Of a stretch of 64,000 nt of DNA, positions 53,595 to 64,000 are shown piece by piece (the stretch's first letter is position 1; the number at the start of each line of letters is the position of its first letter). The DNA is taken from the NCBI RefSeq assembly GCF_034092395.1, contig NZ_CP139301.1, forward strand, positions 124,001 to 188,000. Direction: 5' to 3'. The DNA is from Prochlorococcus sp. MIT 1307 (GTDB lineage Bacteria; Cyanobacteriota; Cyanobacteriia; PCC-6307; Cyanobiaceae). The notes under the pieces are model-generated. The model was given only the letters and a program-made list of their open reading frames with translations. It was not told the origin of the DNA and ran no database searches. Position numbers and translations under genes: made by a program.

Positions 53595-54635
53595 ATGTCT
53601 TTGCACCAAACCTCCTGGCCTGAACTTCTCGAGATGCTTATTCAAGGGAAAGACCTTTCTGATGATCAAGCCACCTCGCTTATTAGTGCATGGCTTCAAG
53701 AAGAATTGACACCAGTTCAGACTGGAGCTTTTTTGGCTGCCCTTCGCGTTAAAGGTCCAACAGGTGAAGAATTAGCTGCAATGGCAAAAGTCTTGAGAAA
53801 GGCCTGTTCTTTGCCTTGTTCAATTCCAGAAATTTCTATGGTTGATACTTGTGGAACAGGAGGTGATGGTGCTGAGACTTTTAATATTTCAACTGCAGTA
53901 GCTTTTACTGCTGCAGCTTGCGGAGCAAAAGTTGCGAAGCATGGGAATCGAAGTGCAAGCGGGAAGGTTGGTTCTGCTGATGTTCTTGAGGAATTAGGTA
54001 TTTGTCTTTCCGCTCCTCTTGAATTAGTTGTTCAGGCCATTACCAAATCAAATGTCACCTTTTTGTTTGCTCCTGCTTGGCATTCTTCACTAGTTAAATT
54101 AGCCCCTTTGAGAAAAAGTTTAGGTGTGAGAACCATTTTCAATCTTTTGGGCCCTTTGGTGAATCCTTTACTGCCTCAGTCACAGGTTCTCGGAGTTGCA
54201 AAGAGTAATTTGCTAGATCCAATGGTTGATGCATTACAAAAATTGGGCTTAAAAAGAGCTGTTGTTGTTCATGGGGCTGGGGGCTTAGATGAAGCGTCGC
54301 TTGCTGGTCCGAACGATCTTCGTTTTCTTGTAGATGGCAAGGTGACCTCTGCAATGATTGACCCCTCTGACATGGGGCTGACCTCTTCTCCTGTTGAGGC
54401 TCTAAAAGGTGGAGATGTTTCCTTTAATAAGCAGATCCTTGTTTCTGTTTTAAAAGGAGAAGGAACAATTCCTCAGCGAGATGTAGTGGCTTTGAACACC
54501 TCTTTGGTTTTGTGGGCTGCTGGTGTGGAAGAAGATTTAGATTGTGCATTATCTAAATCTTTAAATTGTTTAAAAGAGGGTTTACCCTTTCAGAGTCTTG
54601 AGTCTTTAAAAAGAACTCTTGATTCATCTCATTAA
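53595..54635 (+). CDS. trpD: Anthranilate phosphoribosyltransferase
   Basis: Joins anthranilate to PRPP in tryptophan synthesis. The signature [18 protein letters not shown] is at about 83-100, with GTGGD binding PRPP phosphates, followed by [20 protein letters not shown] and NLLGPLVNP. The 346-residue length is normal. It is followed by carA after 35 nt. Confidence 0.96.
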   Translation: MSLHQTSWPELLEMLIQGKDLSDDQATSLISAWLQEELTPVQTGAFLAALRVKGPTGEELAAMAKVLRKACSLPCSIPEISMVDTCGTGGDGAETFNISTAVAFTAAACGAKVAKHGNRSASGKVGSADVLEELGICLSAPLELVVQAITKSNVTFLFAPAWHSSLVKLAPLRKSLGVRTIFNLLGPLVNPLLPQSQVLGVAKSNLLDPMVDALQKLGLKRAVVVHGAGGLDEASLAGPNDLRFLVDGKVTSAMIDPSDMGLTSSPVEALKGGDVSFNKQILVSVLKGEGTIPQRDVVALNTSLVLWAAGVEEDLDCALSKSLNCLKEGLPFQSLESLKRTLDSSH

Positions 54636-54670
54636 AGGACGAAAAATCTTTTTGTTTTTGAATTATTTTC

Positions 54671-55816
54671 ATGCCTTCCTTATCCGCAAACCCAGCATTT
54701 TTGGTTCTTGCCGACGGCACTTTATTTGAAGGTAATTCTTTTGGATCGAGAGGGCTAGCACTTGGAGAAGTAGTCTTTAATACTGGAATGACTGGTTATC
54801 AAGAGGTTTTGACTGACCCCAGTTATTTTGGCCAATTAGTTACTTTTACATACCCTGAAATAGGTAATACTGGTGTTAATTCTGAAGATCAAGAGGCTTT
54901 ACACCCATCTGTAAAAGGTGTAATTGTTCGTGAGTTTGCTCAGAGTCCTAGCAATTGGCGCTGTATGCAATCTTTTGAAAGTTGGCTTGAGAAAGAAAAA
55001 GTTGTTGGGATTAGTGGGCTAGATACTAGAGCGCTTGTAAGGCATATTCGTAATTTTGGATCAATGAATGGTGTTATTAGTACTGATGGAAAATCTTCTC
55101 CAGCGCAACTTTTAGAGAAAGTTAGAAATTCTCCAACTATGGAGGGGTTGAACTTGGCAGATGAAGTAACAACAGAAGCGACATATTTATGGAATTCGAC
55201 TTGTGATGTTGAGTTTGATAAAAGGATTAAGCCTCATCAAGGTTCTCCTTACAGAGTTGTTGCTATTGATTTTGGTATTAAGCGTTCGATTCTTGACAGG
55301 CTCGTGTCCCATGGTTGTGAGGTCACTGTTGTTCCTTCAAACTCCGACATCTCTTCAGTTCTTCAATTATCACCAGAAGGGGTCTTCTTTTCGAATGGGC
55401 CAGGTGATCCTTCAGCTGTCACAGGAGGCATAGCTCTAGCTAAGCAATTAATTGAGGAAGCTAATGATCTGCCATTATTTGGTATTTGTTTGGGACACCA
55501 GATTCTTGGATTGGCTCTTGGAGGACAAACTTACAAGCTTGCCTATGGACATAGGGGGTTAAATCATCCTTGCGGTACAACTGGCCAACTTGAGATAACC
55601 AGTCAAAATCACGGTTTTGCTCTAGACCCCAAATCTCTTCCTGAGGAGAGAGTAGAAGTAACTCATTTCAACCTTAATGACAAAACTGTTGCAGGAATTG
55701 CTTTTAGGAATCGTCCGATTTTTGGCATCCAGTATCACCCTGAAGCCAGTCCAGGTCCACATGATGCAGATCATCACTTCTCACGTTTTGTCTCTCTGAT
55801 GCAAGAACGACGCTAA
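54671..55816 (+). CDS. carA: Carbamoyl-phosphate synthase small subunit
   Basis: Glutamine amidotransferase subunit supplying ammonia for carbamoyl phosphate (arginine and pyrimidines). The class I glutaminase triad is visible: Cys in [16 protein letters not shown], and the His and Glu in [13 protein letters not shown]. The N-terminal CPSase domain includes [15 protein letters not shown]. 381 residues, normal. The partner carB is outside the window. Confidence 0.96.
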   Translation: MPSLSANPAFLVLADGTLFEGNSFGSRGLALGEVVFNTGMTGYQEVLTDPSYFGQLVTFTYPEIGNTGVNSEDQEALHPSVKGVIVREFAQSPSNWRCMQSFESWLEKEKVVGISGLDTRALVRHIRNFGSMNGVISTDGKSSPAQLLEKVRNSPTMEGLNLADEVTTEATYLWNSTCDVEFDKRIKPHQGSPYRVVAIDFGIKRSILDRLVSHGCEVTVVPSNSDISSVLQLSPEGVFFSNGPGDPSAVTGGIALAKQLIEEANDLPLFGICLGHQILGLALGGQTYKLAYGHRGLNHPCGTTGQLEITSQNHGFALDPKSLPEERVEVTHFNLNDKTVAGIAFRNRPIFGIQYHPEASPGPHDADHHFSRFVSLMQERR

Positions 55817-55898
55817 AGCGTGGTTGAGTTCGTTTTTAATAACTACACTTCATGCGTTCGCGTTTCGAGGGACTGGGCCCATTACCGAATTGCAACGA

Positions 55899-56246
55899 TT
55901 GACAGTCTCGTTAAGAGGTGGTTTTGAGCAGAGGCAAGGTTGTCTGGTGTTTTCTTTCACTGGCCAGCTTGATGCTTACTCAGAGAAGCAGTTCAAAACT
56001 TATGTGGAGGATGTGCTTAATGCCAATCTCTCCTCTGCGGTTTTAGAACTTTCAAATATTGACTTCCTTGATTCTTCTGGATTGGGAGCTTTAGTTCAGA
56101 TTGCAAAGCATTGCAATGACAGCAAACGTTCCTTCACTGTTGTTGGTAATGCCAGGGTTATTCAAACTATCAAATTGGTACGACTTGAAGAGTTCCTTCA
56201 TTTGGTACCTGATTTGAATGCCGCCTTTACCAAACTTTCTGCTTGA
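55899..56246 (+). CDS. STAS-domain anti-sigma factor antagonist
   Basis: A protein of 115 residues from TTG at 55899 (MTVSLRGGFEQRQ); an open frame upstream to 55824 adds 25 doubtful residues. The SpoIIAA-like fold shows GQLDAYSEKQFKTYVEDVLN and LSNIDFLDSSGLGALVQIA, with the phosphorylatable Ser of DSSG. It overlaps the next gene by 4 nt. No cognate kinase is nearby. Confidence 0.87.
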   Translation: MTVSLRGGFEQRQGCLVFSFTGQLDAYSEKQFKTYVEDVLNANLSSAVLELSNIDFLDSSGLGALVQIAKHCNDSKRSFTVVGNARVIQTIKLVRLEEFLHLVPDLNAAFTKLSA

Positions 56247-56650
56247 CTAACTGGATACGCGTCCAGGTTCCGTCAGGCTCTCCTGAAGAATTAGGTCCAT
56301 TGCAATTAGCTTGGCTAGGTGATGCTGTTTGGGAGATGCATCAACGCTTGAGGTATTGCCAAAAACCTGGTCGCTCTAAAGATCTACACGTTGCTGTAGT
56401 TTCTGAAGTAAAGGCCTCTGCACAAGCAAAGGCACTTCTCCACTTGGAACCTTATCTTTCAGATTTAGAGAAGGACTTAGTGCGCCGAGCTCGTAATAAA
56501 GCTGGTCGAGGACCTCGTAAGGGGCAAGCAGCTATTTATGCGAAGGCCACAGGATTTGAGACAATGATTGGGTGGCTCTTTTTGCAAAATCCCCCGCGGT
56601 TGGCACAGCTTTTGGATCTACTGGAGCAGAGCGATTCTTATCTTCAATAG
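56243..56650 (+). CDS. mrnC: Mini-ribonuclease III
   Basis: A 135-residue ribonuclease III-like catalytic domain without an RNA-binding domain, cutting 23S rRNA precursors in Bacillus. LGDAVWEMHQRLRY and RNKAGRGPRKGQAAIYAKAT, then TGFETMIGWLFLQN, are the signature. Start is TTG, overlapping the previous stop. It sits just before an rRNA methyltransferase, a fitting neighbour. Confidence 0.9.
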   Translation: MTNWIRVQVPSGSPEELGPLQLAWLGDAVWEMHQRLRYCQKPGRSKDLHVAVVSEVKASAQAKALLHLEPYLSDLEKDLVRRARNKAGRGPRKGQAAIYAKATGFETMIGWLFLQNPPRLAQLLDLLEQSDSYLQ

Positions 56651-56660
56651 GCTTTAAAAA

Positions 56661-58091
56661 ATGGACTCTCGTTTCGATCGTAGCTCTAATAATCTCTCTC
56701 GATCTGGCCGGTCTGGAGGTAGAAGATCTCAACGTAAGGAGGCAATTCCTGATAAATCTCTTAGAAGGGAATTTTCTTCGGAAGGTCGAGGACCTTATCG
56801 CTCAAAGCCTGAAATAAAGGGTGAGGGGCAAAGTCGAAAAGATTTATCTATGAATAGAAATTATCGGCGCAACAGATCAGGACAAAAATCTAGATACGAA
56901 AAAGAGAATGATTTTGAATTTTCCAGTTCTAGAACTATATCTAGTAGGGGGAATAACCAAAGGTCATTCACAAGATCATCTGATCAGAAAAGAAGAAGGA
57001 ACGCTTCAGTTAGCAGAAAACCACGAACTCAAAATATTCAGCCAGGTAACTCATTCCTTAACAGAAACGATTTCAATTCATTTGATGAAAAAAATTTAGC
57101 AGAAAAACCTTTAACGACCGATATTCTCTGGGGACGACATGTCACTCAAGCAGCTCTTGAAAATGGGAGGCCTATCCATAGAATTTGGTGCACTCCTGAG
57201 TTAAGAAGTTCTCAAAGGTTTCTTCAGTTGCTTCGAGATGCTAAATCCTCAGGAGTGCTTGTTGAAGAAGTTACTTGGGCTCGTCTTGGTCAATTAACAA
57301 ATGGTGCTGTTCATCAAGGAATAGCAATTCAGACAGCCGCCGCTCAAACCCTTGACTTGCAAACTCTTATTGAAGGATGCAATGGATTGTCTGAACCTCC
57401 ACTTCTGCTGGCATTAGACGGACTCACGGACCCACAGAACTTAGGTGCAATTGTTCGTTCTGCTGAAGCTTTTGGTGCTCATGGCTTAGTTCTTCCTCAA
57501 AGGCGTAGCGCAGGTTTAACAGGGTCTGTAGCTAAAGTTGCAGCTGGTGCTTTAGAACATCTTCCTGTTGCAAGAGTAGTGAATTTAAATAGGTCTCTTG
57601 AAGAACTTAAAAAGGCTGGTTATCGAATTGTTGGCCTAGCGGAGGAAGGAAATGAGACATTGCCAGAGGTAGATGTTGAAGGGCCTTTAGTAGTTGTTAC
57701 TGGGTCTGAGGGGAAAGGTATATCACTCGTGACGAGAAGGCACTGCGATCACTTAGTTAGGATTCCCTTGAGAGGTGTTACACCAAGTTTGAATGCTTCT
57801 GCTGCTACAGCAGTCTTTTTGTATGAAGTTGCTCGAAATGGCTGGATGAAGGGTTTGAAGGGTCAGGACCCTTCTCCAAGAATGGTCCGTGCAAAATGTG
57901 CTTCCGTGTCTTTGGAAAGCGAAGAGTCCAGTTTTTCTGCAAATGATCAAACGGAGAAAAAAGGTGGTGAAAACAATATTTCCAATCTGTTGAAGGTAAA
58001 TTCTTCTTTGGATGATTTTCAGACCGGAACCTGTTTAAACATAGAGGGAGACACTGATTCTGGCCCTTTCAAACAGAACATTCACCTCTAA
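56661..58091 (+). CDS. rlmB: 23S rRNA 2'-O-ribose methyltransferase, TrmH/RlmB type
   Basis: A 476-residue SpoU-family SAM methyltransferase. Residues 1-150 are an unusual Arg/Ser/Asn-rich, low-complexity tail. The substrate-binding domain (about 155-235, ILWGRHVTQAALENG) and the knotted SPOUT domain follow: NLGAIVRSAEAFGAHGLVLP, VTGSEGKGIS, PLRGVTPSLNASAATAVFL. A C-terminal extension of about 80 residues is also extra; the family is usually 245-260 residues. It probably methylates G2251 of 23S rRNA. Confidence 0.87.
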   Translation: MDSRFDRSSNNLSRSGRSGGRRSQRKEAIPDKSLRREFSSEGRGPYRSKPEIKGEGQSRKDLSMNRNYRRNRSGQKSRYEKENDFEFSSSRTISSRGNNQRSFTRSSDQKRRRNASVSRKPRTQNIQPGNSFLNRNDFNSFDEKNLAEKPLTTDILWGRHVTQAALENGRPIHRIWCTPELRSSQRFLQLLRDAKSSGVLVEEVTWARLGQLTNGAVHQGIAIQTAAAQTLDLQTLIEGCNGLSEPPLLLALDGLTDPQNLGAIVRSAEAFGAHGLVLPQRRSAGLTGSVAKVAAGALEHLPVARVVNLNRSLEELKKAGYRIVGLAEEGNETLPEVDVEGPLVVVTGSEGKGISLVTRRHCDHLVRIPLRGVTPSLNASAATAVFLYEVARNGWMKGLKGQDPSPRMVRAKCASVSLESEESSFSANDQTEKKGGENNISNLLKVNSSLDDFQTGTCLNIEGDTDSGPFKQNIHL

Positions 58092-58180
58092 GAAAGATTT
58101 CTGATTCGTCAGGGATCACAATCCTTTAATTCGGAATTCAATATGAGGACGGCAGAATAGAGATATACGCTTTGTTAATT

Positions 58181-58411
58181 ATGGGCCCAATTCACGGGCT
58201 TCGCCGCTTTGGAAATAATCTTGGCTTGGCTTGGTGGGCCAAGGTAGAAACAAGTGCACCTAATGTTACTTACTGGTATGGTCCATTTTTAACTCGTAGA
58301 AATCTCAAGGTGAATCTTTCGAGCTTCTTAGAAGATCTTTCTATTGAGGGTTCTGATTCAATTAAACACACTTTGGTTCGTGAGCGTCGTGGTGAGCCAC
58401 TCACTATCTAA
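58181..58411 (+). CDS. DUF1816 family protein
   Basis: A 76-residue cyanobacterial protein from the ATG at 58181 (MGPIHGLRRFGNNLGLAWWA); TTG at 58172 also fits. The core is WWAKVETSAPNVTYWYGPFL, followed by TRRNLKVNLSSFLEDL, typical of the family that resembles the CpcD linker fold. Function unknown. Confidence 0.85.
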   Translation: MGPIHGLRRFGNNLGLAWWAKVETSAPNVTYWYGPFLTRRNLKVNLSSFLEDLSIEGSDSIKHTLVRERRGEPLTI

Positions 58412-58464
58412 TTCAAATAGTCCATCGTACTGATAGCGTCACAAATGAATAAAGCTAAAAGTAG

Positions 58465-59925
58465 ATGTCTATAGCTGAATTGCGACACCAACTAGAACTT
58501 GGCAATGTTTCTGCTAGAGAGCTTGTTGATGAGAAGCTCTCTAGAATTAGTAAGGTTGATGGAAAGATAAATGCCTTTCTCGAGGTCACAATTGATAGGG
58601 CAAGGGCAGATGCAAAAAGAATTGATGAAGCAAGAGCTGCTGGAGATCCGCTTCCTCCTTTAGCGGGTATTCCTTTAGCAATTAAGGACAATCTATGCAC
58701 TAAAGGAGTGACTACTACATGTTCAAGTCGAATGCTTGAACATTTTGTTCCGCCTTATGAGTCCACAGTTACAGAAAGGCTTTGGCAATCAGGTGCAGTT
58801 CTCATTGGCAAAACCAATCTTGATGAGTTTGCGATGGGAAGCTCTACTGAGACCTCGGCTTTTGGTGCTACCTCTAACCCTTGGGATCCAAGTAGAGTTC
58901 CTGGTGGAAGTTCTGGTGGTAGTGCTGCTGCTGTGGCAGCAGGAGAATGTATAGCTGCCTTAGGATCAGATACTGGAGGTTCAATACGTCAACCTGCTTC
59001 TTTTTGTGGAGTAGTTGGATTAAAACCGACTTATGGACGAGTTAGTCGTTGGGGATTAGTGGCGTTTGCAAGTTCTTTAGATCAAATTGGTCCTTTTTCA
59101 ACGAGTGTTGCTGATACCGTAGAAATATTGCAGGTAATAGCTGGCAGTGATCCCAGAGATTCAACCAGCTTAAAAGTTCCTGTTCCTAATTACTCTGCTT
59201 CTCTTTCTGACTCACTTTCAGGTCTTCGTGTTGGCTTAATTAAAGAGTGTTTTGAACATGGTGGCTTAGATCCTCAGGTAAAGGAGTCTGTTCTTTCTTC
59301 GGCAGATCTATTGCAATCACTTGGTGTTGAGGTGGTTGAGGTTAGTTGTCCTCGTTTTAATGATGGAATTGCGACTTATTACGTAATTGCACCTTCAGAA
59401 GCTTCAGCGAATCTGGCCCGATATGACGGGGTTAAATATGGCTATCGATCTGAAGATTCAGAAAACCTTGCCTCTATGACAACTCGAAGTCGTACTGAAG
59501 GCTTTGGTCCTGAAGTTAAAAGGCGTATTTTGATAGGTACATATGCTTTGTCTGCAGGGTATGTTGATGCGTACTACAAGAAAGCACAAAAAGTCAGAAC
59601 ACTGATTCGTCGTGATTTTTCAAATGCTTTCAACAAAGTAGATCTTTTACTTACTCCTACATCTCCAACTACGGCATTTTTAGCTGGTTCTCATTCAAGT
59701 GATCCGGTTTCAATGTATCTATCCGATTTGCTAACTATCCCAGCAAATTTGGCTGGTCTTCCTGCAATCAGCCTCCCCTGTGGGTTTGATGAGGATGGCT
59801 TGCCAATTGGGCTCCAATTAATTGCAAATGTCTTGGATGAGCCTCGATTGTTGCAGGTCGCTCATCAATTTGAGCAGGCTGCTGATGTCTTAGCTAATAA
59901 GCCTGCTGGTCAGTTCATACCTTGA
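58465..59925 (+). CDS. gatA: Asp/Glu-tRNA amidotransferase subunit A
   Basis: Hydrolyses glutamine to give ammonia for Gln-tRNA(Gln) synthesis with GatB and GatC. The amidase signature [15 protein letters not shown] and the Ser-cisSer-Lys triad region ([10 protein letters not shown]) are intact, and [10 protein letters not shown] precedes them. 486 residues, normal. It is preceded by the DUF1816 gene and followed by dnaE after 77 nt. Confidence 0.97.
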   Translation: MSIAELRHQLELGNVSARELVDEKLSRISKVDGKINAFLEVTIDRARADAKRIDEARAAGDPLPPLAGIPLAIKDNLCTKGVTTTCSSRMLEHFVPPYESTVTERLWQSGAVLIGKTNLDEFAMGSSTETSAFGATSNPWDPSRVPGGSSGGSAAAVAAGECIAALGSDTGGSIRQPASFCGVVGLKPTYGRVSRWGLVAFASSLDQIGPFSTSVADTVEILQVIAGSDPRDSTSLKVPVPNYSASLSDSLSGLRVGLIKECFEHGGLDPQVKESVLSSADLLQSLGVEVVEVSCPRFNDGIATYYVIAPSEASANLARYDGVKYGYRSEDSENLASMTTRSRTEGFGPEVKRRILIGTYALSAGYVDAYYKKAQKVRTLIRRDFSNAFNKVDLLLTPTSPTTAFLAGSHSSDPVSMYLSDLLTIPANLAGLPAISLPCGFDEDGLPIGLQLIANVLDEPRLLQVAHQFEQAADVLANKPAGQFIP

Positions 59926-60002
59926 GAACAAGGAATCACTACATATAGTGTTTTCTTGTTGCATGTTGCCCTTTATCTTGCGTCTGCACCTATGGTCGTT
60001 TG

Positions 60003-63000
60003 ATGGGTTTTGTTCCTCTTCACAACCATAGTGATTACAGCCTTCTTGATGGCGCTTGTCAGCTGCCAAGGATGGTTGAGAAAGCAAAGGAGCTTGGGCT
60101 TAAGGCACTAGCTTTAACTGACCATGGAGTGATGTATGGAGCAATAGAGCTTTTGAAGCTTTGTAAGAAAGCTGGCATTAAGCCGATTATCGGGAATGAG
60201 ATGTACATAATTAATGGGTCTATTGATGATCCGCAACCTAAGAAAGAGCGTCGTTACCACCTCGTAGTCCTCGCAAAAAATTCGTTGGGTTATAAGAATT
60301 TGGTCAAACTTACAAGTATTAGTCATCTTCGCGGAATGAGAGGTCGTGGAATATTTTCTAGGGCATGTATAGATAAGGAATTGCTAAAAGCTCATAGTGA
60401 AGGGTTGATTGTTTCTACTGCATGTCTTGGAGGTGAGATACCCCAGGCTATTTTGCGTGGGCGTCCAGATGTGGCAAGAGATGTAGCTCTTTGGTATCAG
60501 GATGTTTTTGGAGAAGACTTTTATCTAGAGATCCAAGACCATGGCTCATATGAAGACCGAATTGTCAATATTGGCATAAGCCGAATAGCAATGGAAACAG
60601 GTATTAATTTGATAGCAACTAACGATTCTCATTATCTTACAAAGAATGATGCTGAGGCTCATGATGCATTGCTATGTGTTCTCACTGGAAAATTAATTAG
60701 TGATGAAAAGCGCCTTCGCTATACCGGCACTGAATATATTAAGACCGAGCAAGAAATGGGACAGCTTTTTGTTGATCATCTAGAGCAAGATGTCATTCAA
60801 AAAGCCATACAAAACACTGTCTCGGTGGCAAACAAGGTAGAAGATTATAATATTTTAGGAACTTATAAGATGCCCCTTTTTCCCGTACCTGAGGAACATA
60901 GCTCGATTACTTATTTGACTGAAGTTTCTGAATTAGGACTTTTAGAAAGATTACAAGTGTCTAGAATTGAGCAGATTGATAAAGAATACCTAGACCGACT
61001 TAAATATGAATTAGATATTATAGACCAAATGGGGTTTCCTACTTACTTTTTAGTGGTATGGGATTACATTCGCTTTGCAAAAGAAAAAGGTATTCCTGTT
61101 GGTCCAGGAAGGGGGTCGGCTGCTGGCTCTTTAGTTGCATATTCCTTGGGAATTACAAACATTGATCCTGTTCAGAATGGGTTGCTATTTGAACGTTTTT
61201 TAAACCCTGAACGTAAATCCATGCCAGATATTGATACAGATTTCTGTATCGAAAGAAGAGGTGAGGTTATTGAATATGTAACTAGTCGATACGGAGAAGA
61301 CAAAGTTGCTCAAATTATTACTTTTAATAGGATGACTTCTAAGGCAGTATTGAAAGATGTTGCTAGAGTTTTAGATATTCCATATGGTGATGCAGATAGA
61401 CTTGCCAAGTTAATTCCAGTTGCTCGAGGTAAACCAGCAAAACTTTCATTAATGATTGGAGAAGATTCTCCTAGTCCCGAATTTAGAGATAAATATCAAA
61501 AAGACCCAATTGTTTCTAAATGGGTTGATATGGCAATTCGAATAGAAGGTACTAATAAGACATTCGGTGTACATGCAGCAGGTGTTGTTATAGCAGCTGA
61601 TCCACTTGATGATTTAGTTCCATTGCAGCGTAATAATGATGGACAAGTAATTACGCAATATTTTATGGAAGATGTTGAATCTATGGGATTATTAAAGATG
61701 GACTTTCTTGGTCTGAAAAATCTTACTATGATTGAGAAGACAATAGAGTTAGTTGAGCAAAGCATAGGAGTAAGATTGGATCCAGAAAAGTTACCTATGA
61801 AAGATGTTGATACATTTAAGTTGCTTTCTAGAGGAGACTTAGAGGGGATATTTCAGTTAGAATCAAGTGGCATGCGACAAATAGTTAGAGAATTAAGGCC
61901 CTCTTCATTAGAAGATATATCTTCAATATTAGCTTTATATCGTCCTGGCCCTCTTGATGCTGGACTTATCCCTAAATTTATCAATAGAAAACATGGAAGA
62001 GAGCCCATAGATTTTGCTCATTCTTCTTTAGAACCCATACTTCAAGAAACATACGGAATTATGGTATATCAAGAACAGATAATGAAAATAGCTCAGGATT
62101 TGGCTGGTTACACATTAGGAGAAGCTGATTTATTACGCAGAGCAATGGGTAAGAAAAAGGTTGCCGAGATGCAAAAGCATAGAGATCATTTTGTTAAAGG
62201 ATCTACTAGTCAATCAGTTGACCCTAAAGTTGCTAATGAACTATTTGATCAAATGGTTTTGTTCGCTGAATATTGCTTTAATAAAAGTCACTCAACAGCA
62301 TATGGAGCAGTTACTTATCAAACTGCATATTTAAAAGCTCATTATCCAGTTGCATATATGGCAGCTTTATTAACAGTTAATGCTGGCTCTACTGACAAGG
62401 TTCAGCGTTATATCTCTAATTGTAATTCCATGGGCATAGAAGTTACGCCTCCAAATGTGAATGCCTCTGGAATTGATTTTACGCCAGATAAAAATAGAAT
62501 TTTGTTTGGACTTTCAGCGGTAAAGAATCTTGGTGATGGTTCAATCAGGCAATTAATAGCTAGTCGTGAAAAAGACGGGCCATTTAATTCATTAGCAGAA
62601 ATTTGTGATCGAATTCCTTCAAATGTTTTGAATAAAAGAGGCTTAGAGGCACTTATACATTGTGGAGCACTTGATTCGATAGCACCAGACGCGAACCGGG
62701 CACAATTAATAGCAGATCTTGATTTACTTGTTGATTGGGCTGCTTCCAGAGCTCGTGATCGTATATCTGGACAAGGGAACCTTTTTGACCTAATCAATGA
62801 GGTCTCTGCTAATGAAGAACAAACGGATTTTTCTACGGCACCAAAAGCAGCTAAAACTACTGATTACTCCCCTAGTGAAAAGTTGAGACTGGAAAAGGAG
62901 TTAGTAGGTTTTTACCTTTCAGATCACCCACTTAAACAGCTTTCACCTCCTGCAAAGTTGATAGCGCCTATAGGCCTTATTAGTTTGGATGATCAATCTG

Positions 63001-63518
63001 ACAAGACAAAAATTAGTGTTGTTGCCATGATCTCTGAGATGCGTCAAGTGACTACTCGTAAAGGTGATCGTATGGCTATCCTTCAATTGGAGGATTTAAC
63101 TGGAAACGCTGAAGCAGTTGTATTTCCAAAGACTTATGCCAGATTGTCAGACTTTCTTATGCTCGAAGCTCGGTTGCTTGTTTGGGCATCTGTTGATCGT
63201 AGAGATGAACGAGTTCAACTAATTGTCGATGATTGCAGGACTATTGATGATCTTCGCCTTTTACTTGTAGATTTACTCCCAGAAGAAGCTAATGATATAG
63301 AAGTTCAACATCGTTTAAGAGAATGTCTCTATAAACATAGGCCAGGGAAAGATGAGTTAGGCATAAAGGTTCCAGTTGTTGCTTCTATTAAGCAAGGGGA
63401 AAAAGTTCGTTATGTAAGACTTGGGCATCAGTTTTGCGTCGGGAATGCAAATGCAGCACTTAATTCATTGCAAAGTCAATCCTTCAGTGCTAACTATACT
63501 GAATACTTATTAACCTAA
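60003..63518 (+). CDS. dnaE: DNA polymerase III alpha subunit
   Basis: The replicative polymerase, 1171 residues from ATG 60003 (TTG at 60000 adds one). The PHP domain opens [15 protein letters not shown] and [13 protein letters not shown]; the palm has [18 protein letters not shown] and the catalytic PDIDTDF. The finger helix, beta-clamp-binding region and an OB-fold ([14 protein letters not shown]) follow. It ends 39 nt before the stop of the convergent PAM68-like gene. Confidence 0.97.
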   Translation: MGFVPLHNHSDYSLLDGACQLPRMVEKAKELGLKALALTDHGVMYGAIELLKLCKKAGIKPIIGNEMYIINGSIDDPQPKKERRYHLVVLAKNSLGYKNLVKLTSISHLRGMRGRGIFSRACIDKELLKAHSEGLIVSTACLGGEIPQAILRGRPDVARDVALWYQDVFGEDFYLEIQDHGSYEDRIVNIGISRIAMETGINLIATNDSHYLTKNDAEAHDALLCVLTGKLISDEKRLRYTGTEYIKTEQEMGQLFVDHLEQDVIQKAIQNTVSVANKVEDYNILGTYKMPLFPVPEEHSSITYLTEVSELGLLERLQVSRIEQIDKEYLDRLKYELDIIDQMGFPTYFLVVWDYIRFAKEKGIPVGPGRGSAAGSLVAYSLGITNIDPVQNGLLFERFLNPERKSMPDIDTDFCIERRGEVIEYVTSRYGEDKVAQIITFNRMTSKAVLKDVARVLDIPYGDADRLAKLIPVARGKPAKLSLMIGEDSPSPEFRDKYQKDPIVSKWVDMAIRIEGTNKTFGVHAAGVVIAADPLDDLVPLQRNNDGQVITQYFMEDVESMGLLKMDFLGLKNLTMIEKTIELVEQSIGVRLDPEKLPMKDVDTFKLLSRGDLEGIFQLESSGMRQIVRELRPSSLEDISSILALYRPGPLDAGLIPKFINRKHGREPIDFAHSSLEPILQETYGIMVYQEQIMKIAQDLAGYTLGEADLLRRAMGKKKVAEMQKHRDHFVKGSTSQSVDPKVANELFDQMVLFAEYCFNKSHSTAYGAVTYQTAYLKAHYPVAYMAALLTVNAGSTDKVQRYISNCNSMGIEVTPPNVNASGIDFTPDKNRILFGLSAVKNLGDGSIRQLIASREKDGPFNSLAEICDRIPSNVLNKRGLEALIHCGALDSIAPDANRAQLIADLDLLVDWAASRARDRISGQGNLFDLINEVSANEEQTDFSTAPKAAKTTDYSPSEKLRLEKELVGFYLSDHPLKQLSPPAKLIAPIGLISLDDQSDKTKISVVAMISEMRQVTTRKGDRMAILQLEDLTGNAEAVVFPKTYARLSDFLMLEARLLVWASVDRRDERVQLIVDDCRTIDDLRLLLVDLLPEEANDIEVQHRLRECLYKHRPGKDELGIKVPVVASIKQGEKVRYVRLGHQFCVGNANAALNSLQSQSFSANYTEYLLT

Positions 63519-63522
63519 GTTG

Positions 63523-63557
63523 TGATATGTGATATGTGATATGTGATATGTGATATG
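63523..63557. repeat. Five tandem copies of a heptanucleotide
   Basis: TGATATG is repeated five times without a mismatch between dnaE (stop at 63518) and the PAM68-like gene, whose stop begins at 63558. Such a short perfect array can vary in copy number by slippage. Confidence 0.9.
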
Positions 63558-63995
63558 TTATCCCTTATTTTTTGTTAACTCACTAAAGGCATCTCGAACC
63601 TTTCCTATATTTGGCCTTATATTTTCTAACCCCAATAAACTGCCAGCAGAGAGCTCCCAACTTGCAGAAAGTATTCCATAACTTAGGCCTAATAGACCCG
63701 TTAAAAAGCAAGCTGCTGATGTTAGTAATGTTAATGCTGGAGGAATATCTGCAATACCTCTACTGACTAATAAATAACTAATTATAAAAACACTCATTCC
63801 ACTAAAAGTGGGAAGCCCCGTTGTGATAGCAATTCTGCGGGCCATTCTATTTGCAACTTCTTTTGGTATAGCAGATTCTCTTTTTGAAGCTTTGCTATTG
63901 GGCGATTGCTTTAATGCCTTTCCAGTGCTTCCAGGTTTGGCCGCCGCACTTTTGCCCGCAGGCTTGAAAGGCTTGGGTGGGGGGATTTCGGCCAT
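63558..63995 (-). CDS. PAM68-like (DUF3464) membrane protein
   Basis: A 145-residue protein: a Lys/Pro/Ala-rich N-terminus (MAEIPPPKPFKPAGKSAAAK), then PKEVANRMARRIAITTGLPT, two helices (MSVFIISYLLVSRGIADIP and LTLLTSAACFLTGLLGLSYG) and a soluble tail. PAM68 in plants and Sll0933 in Synechocystis aid photosystem II assembly. The ATG is close to the window edge and the gene is complete. Confidence 0.87.
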   Translation of the reverse strand: MAEIPPPKPFKPAGKSAAAKPGSTGKALKQSPNSKASKRESAIPKEVANRMARRIAITTGLPTFSGMSVFIISYLLVSRGIADIPPALTLLTSAACFLTGLLGLSYGILSASWELSAGSLLGLENIRPNIGKVRDAFSELTKNKG

Positions 63996-64000
63996 ATTCT

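Overview
The window looks like a Prochlorococcus chromosome, probably a low-light-adapted lineage. The evidence is the AT-rich DNA, short genes and tight core operons, a run of high-light-inducible (hli) genes, two lipid desaturases, D-glycerate 3-kinase of photorespiration, PAM68- and PsbY-like photosystem proteins, and many small cyanobacterial families of unknown function. The genus is inferred from gene content and protein style; no search was run.

Layout. 1-7 kb: a rubredoxin, then a three-gene operon (metal-type permease, TIGR03943 protein, anchored propeller-like protein), a ferredoxin and secreted small proteins. 7-17 kb: an accessory zone of very small membrane or coiled-coil ORFs, long spacers, D-glycerate 3-kinase, and a nearly identical 0.4-kb direct duplication (14612-15009 and 16217-16611) with a diverged third trace at 198-278. 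17-25 kb: rpsU, a desaturase, conserved hypotheticals, an SDR, a nitroreductase, a DMT exporter and a second, divergent rpsU on the other strand. 25-33 kb: a probable structured non-coding RNA, a DesA-like desaturase, paralogous secreted Cys-rich proteins, a broken NAD-dependent DNA ligase relic, a four-gene hli array and small hypotheticals. 33-44 kb: an SbcC/SbcD-like pair and a fused 5-oxoprolinase. 44-53 kb: a lumenal pentapeptide protein, a PsbY-like peptide among hairpins, a GIY-YIG-like membrane protein, a glycosyltransferase, a DnaQ-type exonuclease, tRNA-Pro(GGG), msrA and an ABC exporter. 53-64 kb: a dense core block DUF3288-trpD-carA-STAS-mrnC-rlmB-DUF1816-gatA-dnaE, convergent with a PAM68-like gene.

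How the parts fit. The right end is housekeeping: tryptophan, arginine/pyrimidine, rRNA processing and modification, Gln-tRNA amidation and replication. The left and middle hold stress and photosynthesis accessory functions (hli proteins, desaturases, rubredoxin, ferredoxin, MsrA) between long AT-rich spacers that carry gene relics, repeats and ORFs under 60 codons. The least explained items are the duplicated 0.4-kb element with its slippage tracts, the multi-hairpin RNA with a terminator at 25.56-25.80 kb, the paired S21 genes that both use TTG starts, and the permease/TIGR03943/propeller operon.
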